From assembly GCA_964396715.1 (NCBI GenBank), contig CAYNFQ010000001.1, positions 1 to 64,000 on the forward strand: a stretch of DNA of 64,000 nt, in the 5' to 3' direction. A program made the position numbers and the translations under genes. Every line of letters starts with the position of its first letter. The first letter of the stretch is position 1. This document shows positions 17,229 through 25,947 of this stretch, one piece after another. The stretch is from CAYNFQ01 sp964396715 (GTDB lineage: Bacteria > Patescibacteriota > Microgenomatia > Daviesbacterales > UBA10151). The notes beneath the pieces are model-generated. The model was not told the DNA's origin and searched no databases. It saw only the letters and a program-made list of their open reading frames with translations.

Positions 17229-18679
17229 CAATAATTCAGCTGACCTGTTTTTATGGCCTGTCCCACAAATTTACTGCTGTCCAAAGAACTGGTATGTAAC
17301 TGAAGAGGTAGGGTAAATGAGAATTTAGAACCTTTTCCCACTTCTGATTCAACCCAAATTCTGCCGTTTAATTTAGTGATGATTGATTTGGTAATATACA
17401 AACCTAAGCCCGTTCCTTTGCTGGCCTGTTGGGTCTGGTTTGAGACTCGGAAAAATTTGCTGAATAGATGAGGGATAGCTTCTTTGGGTATTCCCACTCC
17501 TGAGTCCTGAATAATTGTTGTTACCTCCGTAGGAGAGATTTGCACCTCCACATCAACTTTACCTCCGGCATTAGTATAGTTTATGGCATTTGCCACAAGG
17601 TTTGTCATAACTTCAGAAATCCTGATCGGATCTGCCAGAACCTTAGGCAAGGCAGCTGCGCTCTGGTGTAAGGTAAGAACAATATTTTTTTGGGTGGCCT
17701 GATTTTGTAAATCTGCCACGGCTTTTGCAAGAATCGGGATATAGTCCAATGGTTGCACAGCAACCGACAACTGCTCCCTCTCTATTTTGTTAACATTTAG
17801 GATATTTTGCACCAGGCTAAGAAGCTGCTGGGAAGAGATGAGGCTTTTTTGCAAAAGATCAAGTTCGCTTTTGGCAATCTTGTCTTTATTTTCCCCAATA
17901 AAAACGGATAAATAGCCGATGATTGAGGTTAAAGGGGTTTTCAACTCATGCGAGGCCATGGAAACAAAATCCAGCTTCATTTGTTCCAACTCTTCTTCTT
18001 TGGCAAGATCATGTAGGATCAAAATACACCCTAAGTTTGTTTGGGCGCTTCCCTGCACGGAAGAGGCAGACAGGTTAATGTTGGCCTTTTTGCCGTTTTT
18101 CCCTACCAGTTTGACCGGCTGGTTAAAACTTGTCTGACAATAAGTTTTGGGAAAAATCTCTTCAGAGTCGGAAAAAAGGTGTATCAATTGTTCCAGAGGT
18201 TTTCTTTCAACTTCCTGTTGTGAATATCCGGTAAGCTCTTCGGCAGAGGTGTTTATAAACATCACATTTTTGTTAAAGTCCAGAGCAATAATTCCATCAA
18301 TGATTGAGGAAAGCACAGCATCAATTTTATTTCTTTCCACGGAAACAGCATCCTTATCGCCTTCAAGTTGTTGAAATTCCCGGGCCAGTTTTTCCACCAG
18401 CTGATTAAAAGAGTTGGCTACTTCTTCCAGTTCATCGCCTGATTTGATATCCAGTCTGTAATTCAAATTACCTTCCCCGAAAATCTTTGCCCCCTCCACT
18501 ATTTTGGATAAGGGTTTTAAAATTAAGATACAAAGCAGTGAGGCAATAATTGCCAAGGATATGGGAAAAACCCACATTAAAGGGGTATTCAGTGAGGTAA
18601 GCTGAAAGATAGCCAAAGGAGTCAGGCTGACAAGAAAAATCAGCAAGATCAGTTTTGCTTTAAGAGTTGGTTTGAACAT
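17228..18679 (-). CDS. Membrane sensor histidine kinase (HAMP-PAS-HisKA-HATPase)
   Basis: 483 residues from ATG 18679. Two membrane helices (about 8-28 and 32-52) are followed by a HAMP segment, a PAS domain (IDGIIALDFNKNVMFINTSA) and the phosphorylated H-box MASHELKTPLTSIIGYL. The ATPase domain has N, G1 and G2 boxes (NLVANAINYTNAGGKV, DSGVGIPKEAI, GTGLGLYITKSI). There is almost no extracytoplasmic loop, so it probably senses membrane or internal signals. Its partner is the receiver gene downstream. The longer frame to 18787 runs antisense through a tRNA and is rejected. Confidence 0.92.
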   Translation of the reverse strand: MFKPTLKAKLILLIFLVSLTPLAIFQLTSLNTPLMWVFPISLAIIASLLCILILKPLSKIVEGAKIFGEGNLNYRLDIKSGDELEEVANSFNQLVEKLAREFQQLEGDKDAVSVERNKIDAVLSSIIDGIIALDFNKNVMFINTSAEELTGYSQQEVERKPLEQLIHLFSDSEEIFPKTYCQTSFNQPVKLVGKNGKKANINLSASSVQGSAQTNLGCILILHDLAKEEELEQMKLDFVSMASHELKTPLTSIIGYLSVFIGENKDKIAKSELDLLQKSLISSQQLLSLVQNILNVNKIEREQLSVAVQPLDYIPILAKAVADLQNQATQKNIVLTLHQSAAALPKVLADPIRISEVMTNLVANAINYTNAGGKVDVEVQISPTEVTTIIQDSGVGIPKEAIPHLFSKFFRVSNQTQQASKGTGLGLYITKSIITKLNGRIWVESEVGKGSKFSFTLPLQLHTSSLDSSKFVGQAIKTGQLNY

Positions 18680-18707
18680 TATTAATTTAGAGTAACAGAG
18701 GCTAAGG

Positions 18708-18736
18708 TTGAGGTCAATGTCTGATCTTGGTATAAT
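18708..18736 (+). promoter_or_regulatory. Promoter of tRNA-Glu
   Basis: TTGAGG (18708-18713), exactly 17 nt, then a consensus TATAAT (18731-18736). This places the start 5-6 nt before the mature tRNA. It is one of the best promoters in the window. Confidence 0.7.
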
Positions 18737-18748
18737 TTTATAAAACTT

Positions 18749-18825
18749 GGCCCCATCGTCTAGCGGCTTAGGATATCTGATTCTCATTCAGAAGATCAGG
18801 GGTTCAAATCCCCTTGGGGCCGCCA
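18749..18825 (+). tRNA. tRNA-Glu (anticodon CUC), CCA encoded
   Basis: The acceptor stem GGCCCCA (18749-18755) pairs with TGGGGCC, followed by discriminator G and encoded CCA (18823-18825). The anticodon stem TCTGA/TCAGA encloses the loop TTCTCAT, giving anticodon CTC, which reads GAG. The T arm is AGGGGTTCAAATCCCCT. All arms fold. It diverges from the histidine kinase gene and precedes greA. Confidence 0.95.
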
Positions 18826-18888
18826 GTTGCAATGATTGACTTATGTTTCAAATTAGCATAAAATTTGCCCAATTTGCCCAAAAATTAA

Positions 18889-19383
18889 ATGTCTAAAATA
18901 CCAAGGACGAATTCCACAAAATCAGCAAAAGGCGCATACTTGACCCCCAAGGGGCTGACTGATGTCAAAAAAGAACTGGAATTTTTAAAAACAGTTAAAA
19001 GATTTCAAATAGCGGAGAGAATACAGCAGGCCAGGGAATACGGGGATCTGGCTGAGAATTCAGAGTATGATGCGGCATTGGAGGAGCAGAACTTAATGGA
19101 AAACAGAATTTCAGAACTGGAGGATATCTTAAAAGACGCCAAAGTTATAGAAAAAGATCATGCAGCTGACTTTGTGGTGATTGGTTCAACAGTCAAAATT
19201 GAGATGGATGATGGGATTGATGAATTTACCATTGTGGGAAGGGTGGAAGCAGATCCTTCCAAAAAAAGGATTTCTAACGAGTCTCCTTTAGGATTGTCAT
19301 TACTGGGTGCTAAAGAGGGAGAAGTGGTAGAGGTGACAACCCCAATAGTCAGATACAAGTGTAAAGTATTGGAGATTAAATGA
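18889..19383 (+). CDS. greA: Transcription elongation factor GreA
   Basis: 164 residues. After a short basic N-terminal extension it has the GreA start (YLTPKGLTDVKKELEFLK), the coiled coil with the acidic tip region (AREYGDLAENSEYDAALEEQ) and the C-terminal FKBP-like domain (SPLGLSLLGAKEGEVVEV). It rescues backtracked RNA polymerase by stimulating transcript cleavage. The stop overlaps the start of the next gene (ATGA). Confidence 0.95.
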   Translation: MSKIPRTNSTKSAKGAYLTPKGLTDVKKELEFLKTVKRFQIAERIQQAREYGDLAENSEYDAALEEQNLMENRISELEDILKDAKVIEKDHAADFVVIGSTVKIEMDDGIDEFTIVGRVEADPSKKRISNESPLGLSLLGAKEGEVVEVTTPIVRYKCKVLEIK

Positions 19384-20705
19384 TTATGAAAAATAATTTA
19401 CCTTTAATTTTATTTAATCCAAAACTGCCTAAACTTTCTAAAAACGAGAAAGCGGTGTTAAAACTGCTAGTTGAAGCAGGAAAGCTAATTGCGCCTCTTT
19501 ATCTTGTGCAGGAAAAACAGATAAACCAAGGGATAAGCAAGGAAAAGATAGAAAAAGCCGCTAAAAAAGATCCTGATATTCTCTCTCCTTATACTGTTTT
19601 GGAGAGCACTGATGGGAAGATTATATCTGTTCCATACCATATTAAATATGCAAAATTCCTCAAACCAATTGCAGAAAAGCTGGAGACAGCAAGTAAACTA
19701 ACAGAAAATAAACAATTTGCTAGATTTTTAAAGCTGCAAGCAAAAGCATTATTAGATGGTAGTTATGAAGATGCAATTGTGGCTTGGTTAAAAATGAAAC
19801 CCTATATTTTAGATATTTCCATTGGCCCTGTTGAGCATTTTGATGATCGACTGTTTTTTGCCAAAGCTTCTTACCAGTCATGGATAGGGGTAGTTAATAC
19901 AGAAAAGACAAAGAGATTTAACTATTATAAACAGATTATCCTTTCAACTAGAAGAGAGGCTTTAGTGCCTGATCAAAGATTAGAAAACCCTAATAGAGTT
20001 AAGGTTAAGATAGATGATGTTATTATCTTTTCAGGGCATATGGCCAGAACAAAGTTTGTGGGAGTGAATATGCCGATGAATCTGAGTTTTGTGGAAAAGT
20101 ATGGCTCAGAGATTACCCTTTTTCCTCTAGTGAATGAGTTACGAATAAACGAACAAATTCTACCTGCCTTTAATAAAATTTTCTCAGTAGTCTTCAGGAA
20201 AGGGTTTAGTAAGGCAGATTTAAGAAAAGGTAATATCAGCTATATAGCTTTACATGAGTTGGCACATAATTACTTATATTATAAAAATGCCGCCAAAAAC
20301 CTACAGGATCTTCTGTCTCCTATTTATGAGTTATGCGCTACTATTTTAGGATTAAGAATGGCAGGATCTTTATTACTGAAAGATATCATTACTAATAAAG
20401 AACTAGAACAGATGGTGGTTGCCTTTATCTGTAGAGGTTTTTATCTGATAGAGCAGAGTAAAGAAACTAAATCTTGGGTGAATTATGCTACAGGAGGAGC
20501 TATTTTTGTTAATTATATGATTAAAAGCGGAGCCCTAAAACAATATCAAGGATTGGCTATCCCAAATTTCACAAAAATTTTTGTATCATTACATGATCTA
20601 TCTTATGAACTAGAATACCTACTTTCATCTGGTACCAGGAAAGAGGCAGCGATTTTTATTAAAAAGTATGGCTATTTTCAAAAGTCAAGATGGAATCTCA
20701 CTTAA
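19380..20705 (+). CDS. M49-like (dipeptidyl-peptidase III related) zinc metallopeptidase
   Basis: 441 residues, no signal peptide. The mid part has the M49-type stretch ILDISIGPVEHFDDRLFFAK. The zinc site is HELAH at 292-296 with a candidate third ligand E317 in YELCA. Eukaryotic DPP III has a longer HEXXXH (HELLGH); a shortened HEXXH form is known from Caldithrix abyssi. The protein is also shorter than the roughly 700-residue eukaryotic enzymes. It likely trims dipeptides from cytoplasmic oligopeptides. It is coupled to greA by an ATGA overlap. The M49 assignment is from motif resemblance; another HEXXH family is possible. Confidence 0.7.
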   Translation: MIMKNNLPLILFNPKLPKLSKNEKAVLKLLVEAGKLIAPLYLVQEKQINQGISKEKIEKAAKKDPDILSPYTVLESTDGKIISVPYHIKYAKFLKPIAEKLETASKLTENKQFARFLKLQAKALLDGSYEDAIVAWLKMKPYILDISIGPVEHFDDRLFFAKASYQSWIGVVNTEKTKRFNYYKQIILSTRREALVPDQRLENPNRVKVKIDDVIIFSGHMARTKFVGVNMPMNLSFVEKYGSEITLFPLVNELRINEQILPAFNKIFSVVFRKGFSKADLRKGNISYIALHELAHNYLYYKNAAKNLQDLLSPIYELCATILGLRMAGSLLLKDIITNKELEQMVVAFICRGFYLIEQSKETKSWVNYATGGAIFVNYMIKSGALKQYQGLAIPNFTKIFVSLHDLSYELEYLLSSGTRKEAAIFIKKYGYFQKSRWNLT

Positions 20706-20748
20706 TTGTTGCAATATTTTCTAAAAAGAGGTAGAATTCCACTCTAAT

Positions 20749-21606
20749 ATGGGTCAAGGTCATGTTGAAAGTCCTTCATATCCAATAGAAATCCCCTTTC
20801 AAGGTAGTAGGGATAATAAACCTTATATTTGGGAAGTACACAATAGTGGTGCTACAAGGACTGGTTTTTTAGGAATACCAGAATGTAGGGAATTGGTAGA
20901 AAATATTGTGCCGGGTTTGTATTTGAAAACATATCCCTACAGAGATCAAGCTATGGCTTCAGCAAGAGTAACAATGACTTTAAGTCATCCAAGATCAATA
21001 TTAATGCTGGCTAGGTATGAAGATGAGTATGTAGGTTATGGAGTATTTCCCAGACTGGTTATTAGAGGAGATTCTGTAGTATATTCATCCAGGGCATTTA
21101 CAGCAGCTCATGAAGGGCAAGGTTTGGGAACTAATGCTTTAGATCAAGTGATTAAGATACATAATGACGAACTTAGGAGATTACATCAAAAGCCTCTAGC
21201 TTATGGTGCGTTATATACTGGGAGTCCGGTATCATTGGCTTCAATCGTAAGATCTGAAAATACTGATAATGTCCGCCCCCTCTTTAGACGTGAAGGTCTT
21301 AAAGGAGGTGGTCGTTATGTAATGCTTTCAGGGCCTCAACGAGTAGTTAAAGAAATACATTCTCTTTTTCTGCCAAATACAACATCCCTTAATAATCTCA
21401 CAGGTGTTTGTAGAGGTGAATTACGGGACATAGGGCCAAATCAGAGCTATATACCTGGCCGAAGTGTTCTAGCTGATCAGATTTATGGTGAAATGATTAG
21501 TACTTATCCTGATGGTTTGGATATGAACATACCTCAGGGTGATGTAGTGATTGTGGTTTATGACATTAAAGCAGGCGACCCTGTTGTATCTAGAGTTGCT
21601 GCATAA
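20749..21606 (+). CDS. GNAT-fold N-acetyltransferase-like protein
   Basis: 285 residues. The central part resembles a GNAT acetyl-CoA site: a strand ending VYSSRAFTAA, then HEGQGLGTNALDQVI, which fits the Q/RxxGxG/A loop and following helix. The N- and C-terminal parts are not recognised, and the substrate is unknown. It lies between the peptidase gene and lysS. The start follows TCTAAT directly. The family call rests mainly on one motif. Confidence 0.55.
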   Translation: MGQGHVESPSYPIEIPFQGSRDNKPYIWEVHNSGATRTGFLGIPECRELVENIVPGLYLKTYPYRDQAMASARVTMTLSHPRSILMLARYEDEYVGYGVFPRLVIRGDSVVYSSRAFTAAHEGQGLGTNALDQVIKIHNDELRRLHQKPLAYGALYTGSPVSLASIVRSENTDNVRPLFRREGLKGGGRYVMLSGPQRVVKEIHSLFLPNTTSLNNLTGVCRGELRDIGPNQSYIPGRSVLADQIYGEMISTYPDGLDMNIPQGDVVIVVYDIKAGDPVVSRVAA

Positions 21607-21660
21607 TTACGTGCAGTTGAACCAGTCTAATTTCTTCTTTTAAAAAATATTAGCTTCAGG

Positions 21661-21666
21661 TATACT
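21661..21666 (+). promoter_or_regulatory. -10 box for a leaderless lysS transcript
   Basis: TATACT is followed by exactly 6 nt (TTACAC) and then ATG 21673. No Shine-Dalgarno sequence precedes the gene. Confidence 0.55.
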
Positions 21667-21672
21667 TTACAC

Positions 21673-23181
21673 ATGGCTTTAGAGGATTTACAAAAGGAAA
21701 GATTAAAGAAGTTAAAAAATATTCAAAGGTTGGGGATTAATCCTTATCCTTCAAAATCCAATCGTAAGCATACAATTTCCATTGCCCGGAAAATGATGGG
21801 TAAAAAGGTCACTGTTGCAGGCAGGATTAGATCACTTCGTCCTCATGGAAAAATCACCTTTGCAGATATTGAAGATGCAACAGGCAAAATTCAACTATTT
21901 TTTTCTCAGGAAGAATTAACTGGTGAAAAATATGAGTTTTTAACAAATTTGGATTTGGGGGATTTTATAGAATGTAGCGGTGAAATTTTTAAAACCCAAG
22001 CAGGAGAAATCTCTGTCAGAGTTTCTGATTTTAAATTGCTCACAAAAAGTTTAAGGCCTTTGCCATCCAGCTGGTATGGATTAAAAGATGTGGAGGAAAG
22101 ATACAGAAGAAGATATGTAGATCTTTTAATGAATCCTGTTGTTAAAGAAACCTTTATTAAGAGAACAAAAATTATCACTGCTGTGAGAGGATTTTTAGAC
22201 CAAAGAGATTTTTTAGAAGTTGAGACCCCAACTTTACAAGAAGTTTATGGAGGAGCAAATGCCAGACCATTTAAAACTCGCCATAATACTCTAGGTTATG
22301 ATTTTTTTCTCAAAATTTCTGATGAACTATACTTAAAAAGATTAATTATAGGAGGATTCGAAAAGGTTTATGAAATAGATAAGGATTTCCGCAATGAAGG
22401 TATTGATAAATCTCATAATCCCGAGTTTACTATGATGGAATGTTATTGGGCTTATGCAGATTATCAAGATATGATGAAATTGACAGAAGATCTTTATCAG
22501 GAAGTGGCTTCAAAAGTTTTAGGTACTACTAAAATCACTTTTGGTAGTCATAAGATTGATCTAAAAGCGCCTTGGAAAAGAATTACCATGAAAGAAGCTA
22601 TTAAAAAATATGCGGGTGTAGATATAGATAAATTAACAGATCAAGAGATTAGGGCTTTGCTGAAAAAAAATAATCTGGAACTAGAGGATAAACCAACTTT
22701 GACTGGTGTGGCAGCAGGATTTAATAGAGGAGTGGCTATTGCTACTCTTTTTGAATTGGTTGAACCAAATCTTATTCAACCTACCTTTGTTTATGATTTT
22801 CCCAAAGAAACCACTGCTCTTTGTAAACAAAAAGAGTCACAACCCGATTTAATTGAAAGATTTGAGCCATATATTGCTGGATTTGAGGTAGGTAATGCCT
22901 ACTCTGAGTTAAATGATCCAATTGTCCAAAAAGAATTTTTTGAGGAGCAATTAAAAGCTGCCAAATCAGGAGATGAAGAAGCTCATCCTATGGATAAAGC
23001 TTATTTGGAAGCCATGGAATATGGCATACCCCCAACAGGAGGTTTAGGATTGGGAATTGATAGAATGGTAATGCTACTGACTAATAACCCAAGTATTGCT
23101 GAAGTTATTTTATTTCCAACCCTCCGTCCGTCCCATCCCGCAAGCGGGAAAGAAAAGAAAAGGAGAGTAATTACTGAATAA
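21673..23181 (+). CDS. lysS: Lysyl-tRNA synthetase, class II
   Basis: 502 residues. An N-terminal OB-fold anticodon domain (KVTVAGRIRSLRPHGKITFA) precedes the class II core. Motif 1 region is VRGFLDQRDFLEVETPTLQ; motif 2 is FRNEGIDKSHNPEFTMME; motif 3 is GLGLGIDRMVMLLTN. It charges tRNA-Lys. The protein normally ends soon after FPTLRP. Here a tail (SHPASGKEKKRRVITE) follows, encoded over a TCCCGC-AA-GCGGGA palindrome at 23136-23149. Confidence 0.96.
   Translation: MALEDLQKERLKKLKNIQRLGINPYPSKSNRKHTISIARKMMGKKVTVAGRIRSLRPHGKITFADIEDATGKIQLFFSQEELTGEKYEFLTNLDLGDFIECSGEIFKTQAGEISVRVSDFKLLTKSLRPLPSSWYGLKDVEERYRRRYVDLLMNPVVKETFIKRTKIITAVRGFLDQRDFLEVETPTLQEVYGGANARPFKTRHNTLGYDFFLKISDELYLKRLIIGGFEKVYEIDKDFRNEGIDKSHNPEFTMMECYWAYADYQDMMKLTEDLYQEVASKVLGTTKITFGSHKIDLKAPWKRITMKEAIKKYAGVDIDKLTDQEIRALLKKNNLELEDKPTLTGVAAGFNRGVAIATLFELVEPNLIQPTFVYDFPKETTALCKQKESQPDLIERFEPYIAGFEVGNAYSELNDPIVQKEFFEEQLKAAKSGDEEAHPMDKAYLEAMEYGIPPTGGLGLGIDRMVMLLTNNPSIAEVILFPTLRPSHPASGKEKKRRVITE
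23136..23149. repeat. Palindromic element at the lysS 3' end
   Basis: TCCCGC, AA, GCGGGA: a perfect 6-bp stem, read in frame as part of HPASGK. It resembles the TTCCCG/CGGGAA arms of the larger element at 23340. Confidence 0.5.
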
Positions 23182-23221
23182 CAATTTATAGTACGTGCGA
23201 CAAATTGTTATCATAAATATT

Positions 23222-23854
23222 ATGACTAGAGATGAAGCTTACAAATTAATGACAGAAATGCTTAAGAGCAAAAACTTGCAAAAGCATGGATTGGCTGTGG
23301 AAGCAGTAATGAGAGCGCTTTGTAAATATCTACATGATCGTCATCCCCGACCCGATCGGGGATCCATAAATAATATGGATTCCCGTATTCGCGGGAATGA
23401 CAATATGGAAGAATTTAATGAGGATGAGTGGGCAATTGTGGGGTTACTTCATGATGCAGATTATGAATTGGTGGAAAAAGACCCAACTCGTCATACTTTA
23501 GTTACTGCAGAAAAATTAAGACCACTTGGAGTATCGGAGAGAATTATTGAAGGTATAAAAGCTCATCATGATGGAATAAAAGAAACCAGAGATAATTTAA
23601 TGGAAAAAAGTGTATATGCAGCGGATGAATTATCTGGGCTGATTACAGCGGTGGCACTGGTGAGACCGGACAAAAAGTTAGCATCAGTTACTGTGGAATC
23701 AGTTATGAAAAAGTTTGACCAGAAAAGCTTTGCAGCTGGTGCAAAAAGAGAGCAGATAAAAGCTTGCGAGAAAGAGCTAAATATTCCTTTGGAAGAATTT
23801 GTGGGAATTGCTCTTAAAGCAATGCAGGGAATATCTGATGAATTGGGATTATGA
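23222..23854 (+). CDS. HD-domain phosphohydrolase carrying an in-frame repeat insertion
   Basis: 210 residues from ATG 23222, which has TATCAT 7 nt upstream. The HD core has the metal-binding HD pair in GLLHDADYE, a downstream KAHHDGIKETRD and a later DELSGLITAV. HD hydrolases act on nucleotides or other phosphate compounds; the substrate is unknown. Between an N-terminal helix and the core, about 21 residues (DRHPRPDRG...SRIRGNDN) are encoded by a 62-bp palindromic repeat that keeps the frame open. The in-frame GTG at 23195 is a less likely start. Confidence 0.8.
   Translation: MTRDEAYKLMTEMLKSKNLQKHGLAVEAVMRALCKYLHDRHPRPDRGSINNMDSRIRGNDNMEEFNEDEWAIVGLLHDADYELVEKDPTRHTLVTAEKLRPLGVSERIIEGIKAHHDGIKETRDNLMEKSVYAADELSGLITAVALVRPDKKLASVTVESVMKKFDQKSFAAGAKREQIKACEKELNIPLEEFVGIALKAMQGISDELGL
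23340..23401. repeat. 62-bp composite palindromic element inside the HD gene
   Basis: The outer arms GTCAT (23340-23344) and ATGAC (23397-23401) enclose three inner stems: CCCCGA/TCGGGG (23345-23350/23356-23361), ATCCATA/TATGGAT (23362-23368/23374-23380) and TTCCCG/CGGGAA (23380-23385/23392-23397). The form is that of a dispersed bacterial palindromic repeat. It is translated in frame. Confidence 0.85.
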
Positions 23855-24441
23855 AATTAAATGACCTTAAAAAAATATTAAAGGTTTTTTTAACGCTGCA
23901 ATGGGCAAAGGAATTACCCCGTCAGGGTTTTATTGCCATGGGGTTTAAAAGAAATGAGGCGGATTCGGTGGCCGCACATTCTTTTTCCACTGCCCTTCTC
24001 TCTTATTTTCTGGCCAAGCAACTGAAGAAAGAAGGGCAGAAGGTAGATTGCGAAAAAGTTTTGAAAATGGCCTTGGTACATGATATTGGGGAGACAATAG
24101 TTGGGGATGTGGGGACTTTTGTTAAAGGTATGGCCGGAGGTGTTTTTAAAAATATTGAAGAAGAGGGAGTTAAAGCTTTGGTTTCCGGACTAGACTCTAA
24201 AGAAGAGATTATAAAATTGGTTGAAGAATATAATGACAGAAAAACAATAGAAGCCAGAGTAGTTAAAGCAGCTGATAATTTAGATGCTTTGGCTCAAGCC
24301 AAAGGTGTACCCGGAGCGCAAGATGCGCTAAAATATTTTAAACAGGTGTATCATATTACAAAATTTGATTGGCATAAAAAAGCAGTGGATCTAATTTTGT
24401 CAGGAGAGATAGAACCGGCCAGAGATTGGCAGGATCACTAA
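23851..24441 (+). CDS. HD-domain hydrolase (YfbR/HDDC2-like)
   Basis: 196 residues. The HD metal site is spread over HSFSTALLSYFLAKQL, ALVHDIGETIVGDVG and a C-terminal ADNLDALAQA. This pattern fits the YfbR/HDDC2 group, whose known members are 5'-deoxynucleotidases. It overlaps the preceding HD gene (ATGA) and is followed directly by serS, so the three are probably one unit. Substrate is inferred only. Confidence 0.8.
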   Translation: MKLNDLKKILKVFLTLQWAKELPRQGFIAMGFKRNEADSVAAHSFSTALLSYFLAKQLKKEGQKVDCEKVLKMALVHDIGETIVGDVGTFVKGMAGGVFKNIEEEGVKALVSGLDSKEEIIKLVEEYNDRKTIEARVVKAADNLDALAQAKGVPGAQDALKYFKQVYHITKFDWHKKAVDLILSGEIEPARDWQDH

Positions 24442-24443
24442 CT

Positions 24444-25676
24444 ATGTTAGACATTAATTTCATAAGAGAAAATAAAGATAAGGTTAAAAAGTCTGTGGAG
24501 GCCAGAAAAGCTAACATAGATTTGGATAAATTACTCCAGTTGGATAGCCAAAGAAGAGAACTTATACAAAAGGTTGATGATTTAAGAGCCAAGAGAAATC
24601 AAGCTGCCCAAGCCAAAGATATAGAAACTGGTAAGAAAATAAAAGAAGAGTTGGGAGGATTAGAAAAAGAATTGGAGAATGTGGAAAAAGAGTGGAATAT
24701 ACTCATGCTTCAAGTTCCCAATATTCTAATGGATGAGGTGCCAATCGGAGATGCATCTAAAAACAAAGTTATCAGAAAAGAAGGCAGTCCGCCTAAATTT
24801 CCTTTTAAAATAAAAGACCATATCGCATTGGGAAAAAGTCTGGATATTATAGATTTTGACAGGGGAGTAAAGGTGGGAGGATTTAGGGGTTACTTCTTAA
24901 AAAACGAGGGAGCCAGGCTGCATTGGGCTGTATTAAATTTTGCTTTGGATATAATTGGCCAAAAAGGTTTTCGAGTTATAGTTCCTCCTATTGTAAATAA
25001 AAGTTTGGCACTTTTAGGAGGAGGACAATTTCCCTGGTATGAGGAAGATACATACAAGTTAGGCGATGATGAATATTTGGTGGGAACAGCAGAAATTCCT
25101 TTGATGGCATTACATGCAGATGAGACTTTTGATATAAAAGATTTGCCTAAAAAATATGTAGCGCTCTCTGCTTGTTTCAGAACAGAGATTGGTTCTTATG
25201 GAAAGGATACGAAGGGACTGTATAGGGTACATGAGTTTTATAAAGTAGAACAAGTAATTTTATGTGAGGCTGATGAAAAGGAATCCTTAGGCTTTTTTGA
25301 AGATTTACAAGATAATGCAGAAGGGATTTTGCAAGAGCTTGGCCTTGCCTATCAAGTAGTTTGTTTGTCGTCACAAGATACCGGTAAAAAATCCGCTCTA
25401 ACTTATGATATTGAAACTTGGATGCCGTCAAGAGAAAACTACGGTGAGACTCATTCCAATTCATATGTAGCGGATTTTCAAACCAGAAGATTAAAGATTA
25501 AATATCGCGATACAGATGGGCAAACTAAATTTTGTCATGCCTTAAATAATACTGCCATTGCCTCTCCCAGGATTTTAATTGCCCTGCTGGAGAACTTCCA
25601 ACTTGAGGATGGCTCCATCAAAATCCCGGAAGTTTTACAAAAATATACCGGATTCTCCGAAATTAAACCCAAATAA
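24444..25676 (+). CDS. serS: Seryl-tRNA synthetase
   Basis: 410 residues from ATG 24444 (MLDINFIREN). The N-terminal long coiled-coil arm that grips tRNA-Ser spans about 25-100 and is rich in K and E. The class II core follows, with motif 2 in ALSACFRTEIGSYGKDTKGL and a late motif 3 near NNTAIASPRILIALLENFQ. The upstream in-frame start at 24426 would overlap the HD gene and lacks the conserved N-terminus. Confidence 0.96.
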   Translation: MLDINFIRENKDKVKKSVEARKANIDLDKLLQLDSQRRELIQKVDDLRAKRNQAAQAKDIETGKKIKEELGGLEKELENVEKEWNILMLQVPNILMDEVPIGDASKNKVIRKEGSPPKFPFKIKDHIALGKSLDIIDFDRGVKVGGFRGYFLKNEGARLHWAVLNFALDIIGQKGFRVIVPPIVNKSLALLGGGQFPWYEEDTYKLGDDEYLVGTAEIPLMALHADETFDIKDLPKKYVALSACFRTEIGSYGKDTKGLYRVHEFYKVEQVILCEADEKESLGFFEDLQDNAEGILQELGLAYQVVCLSSQDTGKKSALTYDIETWMPSRENYGETHSNSYVADFQTRRLKIKYRDTDGQTKFCHALNNTAIASPRILIALLENFQLEDGSIKIPEVLQKYTGFSEIKPK

Positions 25677-25946
25677 ATGGCCACAATTGCTGATTTAGAA
25701 AAAGAGATAGAACTTATCAAACAAAGAAATAAGAGAGTAGAAACTGAAAAGGAATGGGAAACCAGTTGGACCAGAAGGATAATGGTGGTACTTTTCACCT
25801 ATCTGGTTATAGCCTTATTCTTTTTATTTGCCGGTATATCGAAACCATTTATTAATGCCATTGTACCTGCCATAGCATTTGTCTTATCCACCCTATCAGT
25901 TCCACTATTTAGAAATCTTTGGTTAAAATATATCCACAAAACTTAA
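25677..25946 (+). CDS. Small coiled-coil membrane protein, function unknown
   Basis: 89 residues. An N-terminal charged helix (about 1-30) is followed by two membrane helices (about 35-55 and 60-78) and a basic end. The ATG follows the serS stop with no gap, so translation is coupled. I do not recognise the family. It converges on the Pro/Gln-rich protein gene. Confidence 0.65.
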   Translation: MATIADLEKEIELIKQRNKRVETEKEWETSWTRRIMVVLFTYLVIALFFLFAGISKPFINAIVPAIAFVLSTLSVPLFRNLWLKYIHKT

Positions 25947-25947
25947 A

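Noticed and set aside
18680..18787. N-terminal extension of the histidine kinase
   Set aside because: It reads antisense through the tRNA-Glu gene and its promoter; ATG 18679 begins directly before the first membrane helix.
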